A stretch of 13,520 nt of DNA, taken from Anaerolineaceae bacterium (lineage in GTDB: Bacteria; Chloroflexota; Anaerolineae; Anaerolineales; Villigracilaceae). The position numbers were made by a program, and so were the translations under genes. The stretch lies in NCBI GenBank assembly GCA_009885445.1, contig VFKQ01000017.1, positions 1 through 13,520 on the forward strand, written 5' to 3'. The first letter of the stretch is position 1. Every line of letters begins with the position of its first letter. Positions 1-5,328 of this stretch are shown here, piece after piece. The notes beneath the pieces are model-generated. The model saw only the letters and a program-made list of their open reading frames with translations. It was not told the DNA's origin and ran no database searches.

Positions 1-733
1 CTACGCCGAGCACCTGACCGGTGATGAACGCGGCCTGGTCGGAGGCGAGGAATGCGGTGGCGTAGGCTACTTCTTCGGGGAGTCCTTTGCGCGCAAGCGG
101 GACCATCTTGATGGCGGCTTCGAGTGTTTCGGGTTTCATCGCGTCGAGAATTTCGGTGGCGATAAATCCGGGCGCAATCGCGTTGACGGTGATGTTGCGC
201 GCCGCCACTTCACGCGCGAGTGACTTGGTGAAGGCAATCTGTCCGCCTTTGGAGGCGGCGTAATTGACTTGCCCCGCGTTGCCCATTTGACCCGCGACGG
301 AGGCCATGTTGATGATGCGTCCGTAACGTTTGCGTAGCATGTGTTTAACAGCGGCCTTCGAGCAGTTGAAGGTGCTTTTTAAATTCGCGGCGATGACCGA
401 GTCCCAATCGGATTCGGACATCATCATAATGAGGGTGTCCTTGGTGATGCCCGCGTTGTTGACGAGAATGCTCAGGTCGCCGAAAGTTTCCACGGCGAAT
501 TTCACCAGCGCGTCGGCCTGTTTGAAGTCGGACACGTCCGCTTGGAAGGCGGCGGCTTTGCCGCCAGCATCGACGATTTGTTTGACGACTTCATTCGCCG
601 CGTCGGGTGACTTGAGATAGTTGACCACGACTGCCGCGCCGCGTGCGCCGAGTTCCACTGCGACGGCGCGGCCAATTCCGCGCGAGCCGCCGGTCACGAG
701 TGCAACACGATTGTTGAGAGATAAATCTGTCAC
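1..733 (-). CDS. fabG: 3-oxoacyl-ACP reductase FabG (SDR family), C-terminal end cut by window edge
   Basis: This is a classical short-chain dehydrogenase that reduces 3-oxoacyl-ACP with NADPH in fatty-acid elongation in the cytosol. The 244 visible codons show the cofactor motif TGGSRGIG at residues 14-21, NNAG at 92-95, catalytic N117, S145, Y158 and K162 (YAASK), and the FabG-like end FITGQVLGV. Only about five residues and the stop are missing off the left edge, given a usual length near 247 residues. The start is GTG at 733, chosen because GAGGAG (742-747) lies 8 nt upstream and no other start fits. The gene has its own promoter and is not tightly coupled to the DUF1461 gene upstream. 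FabG is a strong family call, but some SDRs with this profile act on other 3-oxoacyl substrates, and no other fatty-acid gene is visible. Confidence 0.93.
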   Translation of the reverse strand, partial: MTDLSLNNRVALVTGGSRGIGRAVAVELGARGAAVVVNYLKSPDAANEVVKQIVDAGGKAAAFQADVSDFKQADALVKFAVETFGDLSILVNNAGITKDTLIMMMSESDWDSVIAANLKSTFNCSKAAVKHMLRKRYGRIINMASVAGQMGNAGQVNYAASKGGQIAFTKSLAREVAARNITVNAIAPGFIATEILDAMKPETLEAAIKMVPLARKGLPEEVAYATAFLASDQAAFITGQVLGV

Positions 734-741
734 GTTAAATT

Positions 742-747
742 CTCCTC
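742..747 (-). promoter_or_regulatory. Shine-Dalgarno site of fabG
   Basis: GAGGAG on the minus strand lies 8 nt before the GTG codon at 733. It decides the non-ATG start of fabG. Confidence 0.75.
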
Positions 748-754
748 GATTGGG

Positions 755-782
755 ATTATACATCATCGTTTGTTCATGTTAA
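755..782 (-). promoter_or_regulatory. Sigma70-type promoter of fabG
   Basis: On the minus strand TTAACA (777-782) is followed by a 16-nt spacer and a consensus TATAAT (755-760). Transcription would start near 748, giving a leader of about 15 nt that just includes the GAGGAG ribosome site. The -35 hexamer abuts the palindrome at 783-813. Confidence 0.65.
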
Positions 783-813
783 TGTAGAGGCACGCCGTCG
801 CCGTGCTCCTACA
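783..813. repeat. 31-bp TGTAG...CTACA palindrome, copy 1
   Basis: An imperfect hairpin of 31 bp begins TGTAG, ends CTACA, and has inner arms CACG/CGTG around a 7-nt centre. With flanks (781-815, ends AATGTAG/CTACATT) the arms match at 14 of 16 positions. It has the same length and layout as the sequences at 4649-4679 and 13205-13235. Its right arm (809-811, read on the minus strand) is the TAG stop codon of the DUF1461 gene. It may act as a transcript end or stabilising hairpin. No U-tract follows it on either strand. Confidence 0.7.
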
Positions 814-1492
814 TTTGTTGCGATGTTTTGATTCCCTTCGCCAACCACAGCCCGCCAGCAATGGCGATTAAAGCGGCGAACAGGAATGCATCCTGCCAGA
901 AGCGAATCGGGAAGAGTCGAATCAACGTGTCGGAGTATAGAAATATCCACGACTCGCCTTCAAAAAATAAGGAGTGGAAGCCGGTGAAAAAAACGTTGAA
1001 CAGGTCTGGCACGAGGAACATGCCGACCAGCACCACGAGAGCCAGTGCGGCGGCGAAGTAGATCATCCACCAGCCGCCGCGGCGCAGTCCCTCTAAAAAG
1101 GCGCGCCACTGAATCTGACGCCGCGACCACAGCGCGATTAACGTCAATGAGGTGAGGGCTACATAGAAAACATTTAACGCGCCCTTCGTCACTCCTTTGA
1201 CATCCTGCATGTGGCTGAGTTCGCGCTCGTTGTAAAGCAGAGTCCCGTCATCGAATTGCAGGGCGGCGAGATACTCGATGCCTGCGTCGTTGATCAGATA
1301 GTCCACGGCGTAAGGCGCCCAGCGCAGACGGTCTTCGATGGTCAGGCCGTACTCGTCCACGGGGAAGCCGGGCATGTGATATTCGACCTGCAAGAATAGT
1401 GGACTGAGCAGAAGCCGCAGGGCGAATCCCAGCAGGACGAGGGGGGTGAGGATGGAAGTGGTGATGGAAATTAGTTTAGGAGGGATGTTCAT
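809..1492 (-). CDS. DUF1461 / TIGR01906 family integral membrane protein, Lit-like (possible lipoprotein intramolecular transacylase)
   Basis: This 227-residue protein has four predicted membrane segments (about 10-32, 107-122, 143-162 and 201-219) with a large outside loop between the first two. The layout and the motifs ELSHMQDVKG (His94) and FHSLFF (His173) match the DUF1461/TIGR01906 family. From memory, that family includes Lit of enterococci and Bacillus, which moves an acyl chain within diacylglyceryl lipoproteins using two conserved histidines. That this protein does the same is inference. The ATG at 1492 has no clear Shine-Dalgarno site. It follows the fused spermidine-synthase-like gene by 73 nt, so the two are probably co-transcribed. 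The stop codon TAG is contributed by a 31-bp palindrome. The family call is solid; the enzymatic role is plausible. Confidence 0.82.
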   Translation of the reverse strand: MNIPPKLISITTSILTPLVLLGFALRLLLSPLFLQVEYHMPGFPVDEYGLTIEDRLRWAPYAVDYLINDAGIEYLAALQFDDGTLLYNERELSHMQDVKGVTKGALNVFYVALTSLTLIALWSRRQIQWRAFLEGLRRGGWWMIYFAAALALVVLVGMFLVPDLFNVFFTGFHSLFFEGESWIFLYSDTLIRLFPIRFWQDAFLFAALIAIAGGLWLAKGIKTSQQM

Positions 1493-1501
1493 AGTTTTCA
1501 G

Positions 1502-1514
1502 TGACCAGTGGTCA
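1502..1514. repeat. Short perfect inverted repeat TGACCA-G-TGGTCA
   Basis: Two 6-bp arms sit around a single central base, 10 nt upstream of the DUF1461 start codon. It could be an operator half-site pair or a small hairpin over the translation start. It lies in an intergenic stretch that also carries an octamer tandem repeat, so it may simply be repeat-derived. Confidence 0.35.
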
Positions 1515-1527
1515 GTTTCCTTTCGCG

Positions 1528-1559
1528 GTGTCTACTTGTGTACCTGTTTACCTGTCTAC
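1528..1559 (-). repeat. Four tandem degenerate octamers (GTANACAN on the minus strand)
   Basis: Read on the minus strand the 32 bp divide into GTAGACAG, GTAAACAG, GTACACAA and GTAGACAC, an exact 8-bp period with variation at the fourth and eighth positions. It starts 6 nt after the stop of the spermidine-synthase-like gene and lies upstream of the DUF1461 gene. Function unknown; it may be slipped-strand repeat sequence or a row of protein-binding sites. Confidence 0.55.
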
Positions 1560-1565
1560 GTCCCC

Positions 1566-3116
1566 TCACTGCAACCCCTCAACATCGCCGTGCAAAATAA
1601 AATTGATGACTAAATTATTCGTCAGCCACTCAATGGGAGCGCGGTCATCGGTGAAGATCATCGTTGTTTCGTAACCGGGTTGCATGTTGGCGAAGGCGGA
1701 GGTCATGGACTGAATCAACAGAGTGTGGACAGACGTGTCGCCGCTGAGGCGCGAAAGATTAAACGCAAACGAATCTGCACTAGTGGGTTGCATCGTGGCG
1801 TAGATCATTGAGTTCAGCGTGCCGGGGATGTCCATGATATGAATGGAAGGAAAGACCGAAGCCAGCGTGGTGGCGAGACCGTTAATCAGCGAGCGGTCGT
1901 TTGGAGCGCGGCCCACGTTGATGGTCAGCACACCGCGCGGAGTTAGATGCGCAGCGGCCATCTCGAAGAACTCGAGCGTCGTCATGTGCGGCGGGATGTA
2001 GGGCGGGCGATACGCGTCGACGGCGATGATGTCAAATTTTTCGGGGCTGTGCGCAAGGCCGTAACGCCCGTCTTCGATGTGGATGATTAAGTTCGGCATG
2101 GTCATGCCAAAATATTTTTGGCCGACCTCCACGATGACCGGGTCAATCTCCCAGCCGTCGATGGGAATCGCGCCGTAGATTTCTGTGGCCTGGCGGGCCG
2201 CTGTCCCCGCGGCGAGACCGACGATGGCGATGCGCCCAACGTCGGCGGGATTCGTGTCCGCGTTGAAATACGGGCCGACGAGGAACAACTCCCACGGGCC
2301 GCCGTAAAATAAAACATCCGGGTTGTAAATGGAATGCACGCCTTGTCCATCGTTGAGGCGCAACATTGTGTAATTATTTTTTTGCAACACTTCAATATAG
2401 TTGTACGCGGACTCGGTTTCAAAAACTTGCCCCTCTGTGTTTTTGAGTTTTGCGTTTGCTCCAAGCATGGCGATGATGGCGAGCAGCGCAACCATCCACA
2501 AATGAATGCTGGCCTGGCGACGCTGTCCGTTAATGGCCATGCCGACGATGGCCACAAAAAGCAAAAAGAGACTGAAGACTAAAAATGTGCGCGTTGTGCC
2601 GATGGTGGGAATTAAAACCAGCACCGGTAAAAATGTGCCGATGAACGAGCCGAGCGTGGAGACGGCGTAAATTTTCCCCGAGATTGCGCCGGCGTGCGCG
2701 GGATCGTCCATGCTCAGGCGAATCGCGAACGGCGACATCGCGCCGAGCAAAGTGATTGGCACGGAAAATAAAATCAACACCGCAACGAATGCGCCGCCCA
2801 GCACGCCAAATTGAAACCCGTCGAAGGCCGTGGCGCCGATGCGCAAAACGGGCGTGGCGATGTAAGGCGCAAGTCCCAGCGTGAACGCGCCCCAGGCCAG
2901 CACGCGATACATGGCGAAAGGCGTCGGGTTCGCGTCTGCCCAGCGGCCGCCGAGCGAGTAGCCCACTGTCAGATAGATGAGGATGAGTCCGATAATGGCG
3001 GCCCACACAAGATTGCTCGAGCCGTACGTGTTGCCGATCAACCGCGCCGCAGAAAGTTCCGCGGCGAGAGTGGTCATGCCCGAGATGAAAACGGTGAAGA
3101 GCAGGTAACGTCGCAT
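1566..3116 (-). CDS. Membrane protein fused to a spermidine-synthase-like domain
   Basis: The 516-residue protein has an N-terminal half (1-220) of about seven to eight hydrophobic segments, like the membrane half of fused MFS/spermidine synthases, followed by a soluble Rossmann domain facing the cytosol. That domain shows the aminopropyltransferase layout: YNYIEV (238-243), motif I as IVGLAAGT (298-305, less glycine-rich than the usual GGGDG), acidic E323/D325, IEDGR (347-351) and VDAYRPP (366-372) where true spermidine synthases carry a D-x-x-D-P-type loop. The substrate loop is therefore non-canonical and polyamine synthesis should not be assumed. The ATG at 3116 lies only 6 nt after a TATAAT box, suggesting a leaderless mRNA. 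It is the first gene of a likely two-gene unit with the DUF1461 gene. The fold is clear; the substrate is unknown. Confidence 0.85.
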   Translation of the reverse strand: MRRYLLFTVFISGMTTLAAELSAARLIGNTYGSSNLVWAAIIGLILIYLTVGYSLGGRWADANPTPFAMYRVLAWGAFTLGLAPYIATPVLRIGATAFDGFQFGVLGGAFVAVLILFSVPITLLGAMSPFAIRLSMDDPAHAGAISGKIYAVSTLGSFIGTFLPVLVLIPTIGTTRTFLVFSLFLLFVAIVGMAINGQRRQASIHLWMVALLAIIAMLGANAKLKNTEGQVFETESAYNYIEVLQKNNYTMLRLNDGQGVHSIYNPDVLFYGGPWELFLVGPYFNADTNPADVGRIAIVGLAAGTAARQATEIYGAIPIDGWEIDPVIVEVGQKYFGMTMPNLIIHIEDGRYGLAHSPEKFDIIAVDAYRPPYIPPHMTTLEFFEMAAAHLTPRGVLTINVGRAPNDRSLINGLATTLASVFPSIHIMDIPGTLNSMIYATMQPTSADSFAFNLSRLSGDTSVHTLLIQSMTSAFANMQPGYETTMIFTDDRAPIEWLTNNLVINFILHGDVEGLQ

Positions 3117-3122
3117 GGCGGG

Positions 3123-3128
3123 ATTATA
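3123..3128 (-). promoter_or_regulatory. -10 box giving a leaderless mRNA
   Basis: A perfect TATAAT on the minus strand ends 6 nt before the ATG at 3116, so transcription would start at or next to the start codon, and no Shine-Dalgarno site fits between. No good -35 hexamer is seen at 16-18 nt. It lies next to the divergent promoter at 3134-3162. Confidence 0.5.
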
Positions 3129-3133
3129 CCTGC

Positions 3134-3162
3134 TTGACGAAACCCATCGCCGCGACTAAAAT
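3134..3162 (+). promoter_or_regulatory. Sigma70-type promoter of the 15-residue-repeat protein gene
   Basis: TTGACG (3134-3139), an exact 17-nt spacer, and TAAAAT (3157-3162) make one of the clearest promoters in the window. Initiation is expected near 3169, giving a leader of about 57 nt. It is divergent from, and 5 nt away from, the -10 box of the leftward gene, so the two may interfere or be co-regulated. Confidence 0.7.
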
Positions 3163-3180
3163 CTTTTTCGCAGGTGAAAG

Positions 3181-3206
3181 CGCCTCCACGCGGAGGCGAC
3201 TTTTTT
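3181..3206 (+). terminator. Terminator-like hairpin in the mRNA leader (possible attenuator)
   Basis: CGCCTCC (3181-3187), a 4-nt loop, and GGAGGCG (3192-3198) form a perfect 7-bp GC-rich stem, followed after 2 nt by six T residues (3201-3206). It lies between the promoter (3134-3162) and the start codon (3227), with no upstream gene on this strand to terminate. It therefore looks like premature termination in the leader, releasing an RNA of about 38 nt unless relieved. Confidence 0.55.
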
Positions 3207-3226
3207 GCCCCAGACAGGAACGCATC

Positions 3227-3760
3227 ATGACCAATCCCGAAACGGCCAGCCCCCAATTAACCGACTCGCACCCCGAAGTTGTCAACATCGAGCACGCTGA
3301 CGTTGAGTCGGTGACGGCTTCGCTGGTGCGCATGCGTCAAGCCAACGCGCAGACCATCTCTGCTGACGAAGTGGAATTGGCGCAGAGCGCGGCCGGCATG
3401 GTGACGACTACCAACTTCGCGGCGCGACAAAGCGCGGTGGGCGGAGTCAACGCGCAGGTGGCCGAGGTGATGAATAGCACCGTCGGCGGCGTGCGCGCGG
3501 ACTCTGTCGCTGTGCAGGGAATCGTCGGCGGCGTGGCCGGAGGCATTGTCAACGTGGTGGATGCTCGGGTGGGCGTGACCGCCGCACGCGAGGTAAGAGG
3601 CGAGAAAATCCATTCGCTGGTTTTAATCGCGGGGCGAGTCGAAGGTGAAGTGCATACCGTCGTAGATACGCGCGGTGCAATCTTGTTTGGAATCGTCAGC
3701 GGACTGTGCGCAGGGCTGATCGTTTTGGCCGGTCGCATGGCGTTTCGCCGCGACGAATAA
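3227..3760 (+). CDS. Tail-anchored protein with 15-residue repeats, function unknown (bactofilin-like beta-helix possible)
   Basis: I do not recognise a named family. The 177-residue protein has no N-terminal signal. Its middle holds exact 15-residue repeats beginning S54, S69 and S84 (pattern S-A/T-A/V-G-G/M-V-x-x-x-x-x-A...), with a looser fourth unit at about 99-113. Such glycine and small-hydrophobic periodicity suggests a stacked beta-helix, as in bactofilins. A single hydrophobic segment at about 150-168 followed by a short basic tail (RMAFRRDE) would anchor the C terminus in the membrane. I chose ATG 3227 because AGGA (3216-3219) sits 7 nt upstream. The open frame extends back to a TTG at 3134, but that codon is the promoter -35 box and the extension crosses the hairpin. 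Reading is confident; function is not. Confidence 0.75.
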   Translation: MTNPETASPQLTDSHPEVVNIEHADVESVTASLVRMRQANAQTISADEVELAQSAAGMVTTTNFAARQSAVGGVNAQVAEVMNSTVGGVRADSVAVQGIVGGVAGGIVNVVDARVGVTAAREVRGEKIHSLVLIAGRVEGEVHTVVDTRGAILFGIVSGLCAGLIVLAGRMAFRRDE

Positions 3761-3803
3761 ATTTTGTAAATCCCCGGTGTTTTTTTGCCGGAGAAAATTT
3801 TTT
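3759..3803 (+). terminator. Possible weak bipartite terminator after the repeat protein gene
   Basis: AAATTTT (3759-3765) can pair with AAAATTT (3794-3800) around an inner CCGG/CCGG hairpin with a T-rich loop, with more T residues following. The stem is AU-rich and the inner stem only 4 bp, so this is a low-confidence transcript end. Confidence 0.3.
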
Positions 3804-3827
3804 GTTAGAGCGAAGGTAATCGCGCAA

Positions 3828-3892
3828 GGTTTCGATACGCCGCTGGTCGAGTAGTCCGATAGGACGTATCGAGACCAAGCGGCTACTCAACC
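3828..3892. repeat. Nested palindromic intergenic repeat (GGTTTCGATACG / CTACTCAACC type)
   Basis: The outer element reads GGTTTCGATACG-CCGC (3828-3843) and GCGG-CTACTCAACC (3879-3892). Inside its loop sits a complete copy in the opposite orientation: TGGTCGAGTAG (3844-3854), a small TCC-GATA-GGA hairpin (3855-3864) and CGTATCGAGACCA (3865-3877). The result is an A-B-A'-B' order of inverted repeats: A/A' match at 11 of 12 and B/B' at 9 of 10. I recall the same motif pair as a common intergenic repeat in high-GC bacteria. It lies just upstream of rplY. Confidence 0.65.
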
Positions 3893-3913
3893 ACCGCGCG
3901 GTGAGAGGCGCTC

Positions 3914-3919
3914 GAGGAG
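3914..3919 (+). promoter_or_regulatory. Shine-Dalgarno site of rplY
   Basis: GAGGAG lies 5 nt before the ATG at 3925. It decides against the in-frame GTG at 3901, which has no ribosome site and overlaps the preceding repeat. Confidence 0.8.
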
Positions 3920-3924
3920 CTAAG

Positions 3925-4590
3925 ATGGAGAAAGTTGTTTTGAAAGCCAGTATGCGCAGTGTGCTTGGCAAGCAGGTGAAAGCCATGCGCCGTGACGGAA
4001 AGTTGCCCGCCGTTTTGTATGGCCGCCACATGGACACGCCGCTGGCAGTGACCCTGGACTTGCGCGATGCATCGCGCGCGCTGGCCAAGGTTTCCTCGTC
4101 CACTTTGGTGACGTTGGACGTGGATGGCGTTGAGCATGCCGCGCTGGTGCGCGAGAAGCAACGCGACTTTATTAAAAACGTCCTCAAGCACGTGGACTTT
4201 TTGGCCGTGTCATTGGATGAGACCTTGACCGCTTACGTGGCCGTCGAACTCATCGGCGTTTCTTTTGCGGCGAAAGATTTGAATGCTGTGCTCGTCACCG
4301 GTATTGAGCGCATTCATATCGAGTGTCTCCCGGGTGACCTGCCCGAGAAGATCATGCTGGATATTTCTGTGTTGGTCAAGATCGGCGATAGCATTCATGT
4401 GCGCGACTTGGTGCTTTCAGACAAGGTTACGATATTGAACAATCCCGATGAAATGCTCGTCATCGCGACTGCGCCGAAGGTGGAAGAGGTTGTTGTGGCC
4501 GCCGTCACTACACTTGCGGAAGAGGCTGAACTGATCGAGAAGGGCAAGAAGGAAGAAGAAGACGCCGAAGCAGGGGCGAAGAAGAAGTAA
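3925..4590 (+). CDS. rplY: 50S ribosomal protein bL25, long Ctc/TL5 form
   Basis: This 221-residue protein is the two-domain (Ctc/TL5) version of bL25, which binds 5S rRNA in the large ribosomal subunit. The N-terminal L25 domain (about 1-95) shows RRDGKLPAVLYGR (22-34) and the HVDF motif (89-92). The C-terminal beta domain (about 96-185) has the typical VELIGVSFAAK and IECLPGDLPE stretches and ends with the characteristic NPDEMLVIATAP region (173-184). The tail is highly charged, with runs of Glu and Lys, as usual for long bL25. ATG 3925 is chosen on a well-placed GAGGAG. No convincing promoter was found upstream, where a nested palindromic repeat lies. A strong intrinsic terminator follows. 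High confidence. Confidence 0.96.
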   Translation: MEKVVLKASMRSVLGKQVKAMRRDGKLPAVLYGRHMDTPLAVTLDLRDASRALAKVSSSTLVTLDVDGVEHAALVREKQRDFIKNVLKHVDFLAVSLDETLTAYVAVELIGVSFAAKDLNAVLVTGIERIHIECLPGDLPEKIMLDISVLVKIGDSIHVRDLVLSDKVTILNNPDEMLVIATAPKVEEVVVAAVTTLAEEAELIEKGKKEEEDAEAGAKKK

Positions 4591-4609
4591 GCGTTTTAAG
4601 TTCGAATGC

Positions 4610-4643
4610 AACAGCGGCATCCGCAAGGATGCCGCTGTTTTTT
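4610..4643 (+). terminator. Rho-independent terminator of rplY
   Basis: AACAGCGGCATCC (4610-4622), a GCAA tetraloop and the perfect complement (4627-4639) form a 13-bp stem running into six T residues (4638-4643). It lies 20 nt after the rplY stop and there is no matching U-tract on the minus strand. Confidence 0.92.
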
Positions 4644-4648
4644 ATTGT

Positions 4649-4679
4649 TGTAGAGCCGCAGCATTGCTACGGCTCTACA
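4649..4679. repeat. 31-bp TGTAG...CTACA palindrome, copy 2
   Basis: A 31-bp TGTAG-N21-CTACA unit extends with its flanks to a perfect 15-bp inverted repeat (4644-4658 with 4670-4684) and a further 3-bp inner stem AGC/GCT. The right arm (4675-4677, minus strand) is the TAG stop of the Nudix gene, in the same TG-TAG register as copy 1. It separates two convergent genes. Confidence 0.75.
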
Positions 4680-5328
4680 ACAATATCGCATCCATCAATT
4701 CCACTGTCATGCGCGCCGTTGCGCCCCACAATAATTCGCCTTGATATGGGAGAAAAAACACCACGCTTTGTTTGCGCTGAGGCATGCTAAATTCACGCCG
4801 ATTCGATTTGTCCGCCAGCCAGGCCAGCGGCATACTGAAGATGCGCGCCACTTCAGCAGAAGCGGGACGAAAAACGTACGGCCATTGCATCACGCCCACC
4901 ACAGGCGTCACCAAAAAATCTGAGATGGTGCCCATTGGCGAGAGTTGCCCGAGCACGCGCACGTGTCGCGGTTGCAGACCAATTTCTTCCTCAGCTTCGC
5001 GCAACGCGGTTTCGGCGGCGCTGGTTTCGCCCTCGTCACATGCGCCGCCGGGGAAGGCCACCTGTCCCTTGTGACTCTCAATGTGGTCCGTGCGCCGCGT
5101 GTAAAGCAAATGCCATTCGCCGCCGCTGACGAAAAGCGGAATTAACACCGCCGCGCAACGCAGTGACTCGCGCGGCGTGTCGGTCTCGGTGCGGTCATCA
5201 GCGCGCGGGATATTATTTTTTAATCGCGCGGCAATTTCAGATTCGGTTAACAGAATATTATTCCCCGCGCAAGGCCGTGCCGCACCAATTACATTCGGCG
5301 GTGGCTTCGTCGATCCAATCCACATCAT
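4675..5328 (-). CDS. Nudix hydrolase, CoA pyrophosphatase type (NudL/YeaB-like)
   Basis: This cytosolic Nudix enzyme probably hydrolyses CoA and derivatives to 4'-phosphopantetheine and 3',5'-ADP. The CoA-pyrophosphatase signature is visible as LLYTRRTDHIESHKGQVAFPGG (split: LLYTRRT 74-80, HKGQVAFPGG 86-95), followed by the Nudix box ending REAEEEIGL (110-118), with E114 and E115 as metal ligands. The family's PMGTISDFLVTPVVG region (131-145) follows. The start is uncertain. ATG 5328 overlaps the upstream zinc-ribbon gene by 71 nt and its first 20 or so residues look like an out-of-frame reading of that gene. The family's N terminus begins near ILLTESEIAARL (25-36), where only non-ATG codons (ATT 5257 or CTG 5254) are available. 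Family high, start low confidence. Confidence 0.88.
   Translation of the reverse strand: MMWIGSTKPPPNVIGAARPCAGNNILLTESEIAARLKNNIPRADDRTETDTPRESLRCAAVLIPLFVSGGEWHLLYTRRTDHIESHKGQVAFPGGACDEGETSAAETALREAEEEIGLQPRHVRVLGQLSPMGTISDFLVTPVVGVMQWPYVFRPASAEVARIFSMPLAWLADKSNRREFSMPQRKQSVVFFLPYQGELLWGATARMTVELMDAILL

Noticed and set aside
1528..1559. Possible start of a CRISPR array
   Set aside because: The repeat unit is only 8 bp with no spacers, and no cas gene is present.
2530..3006. Open frame of 158 codons on the minus strand in another frame
   Set aside because: It lies wholly inside the membrane/spermidine-synthase-like gene, is His/Arg-rich and low in hydrophobic residues, typical of a shifted reading of GC-rich coding DNA.
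3134..3226. N-terminal extension of the repeat protein from TTG 3134
   Set aside because: The TTG is the -35 hexamer of the promoter and the extension crosses the leader hairpin; ATG 3227 has AGGA at good spacing.
3828..3892. Possible structured ncRNA or riboswitch before rplY
   Set aside because: The inverted repeats are better explained by two nested copies of a dispersed palindromic repeat; no known riboswitch motif is visible.
3696..4187. Open frame of 163 codons on the minus strand
   Set aside because: Antisense to rplY and crossing the nested repeat; Ser/Arg-rich shadow without homology I recognise.
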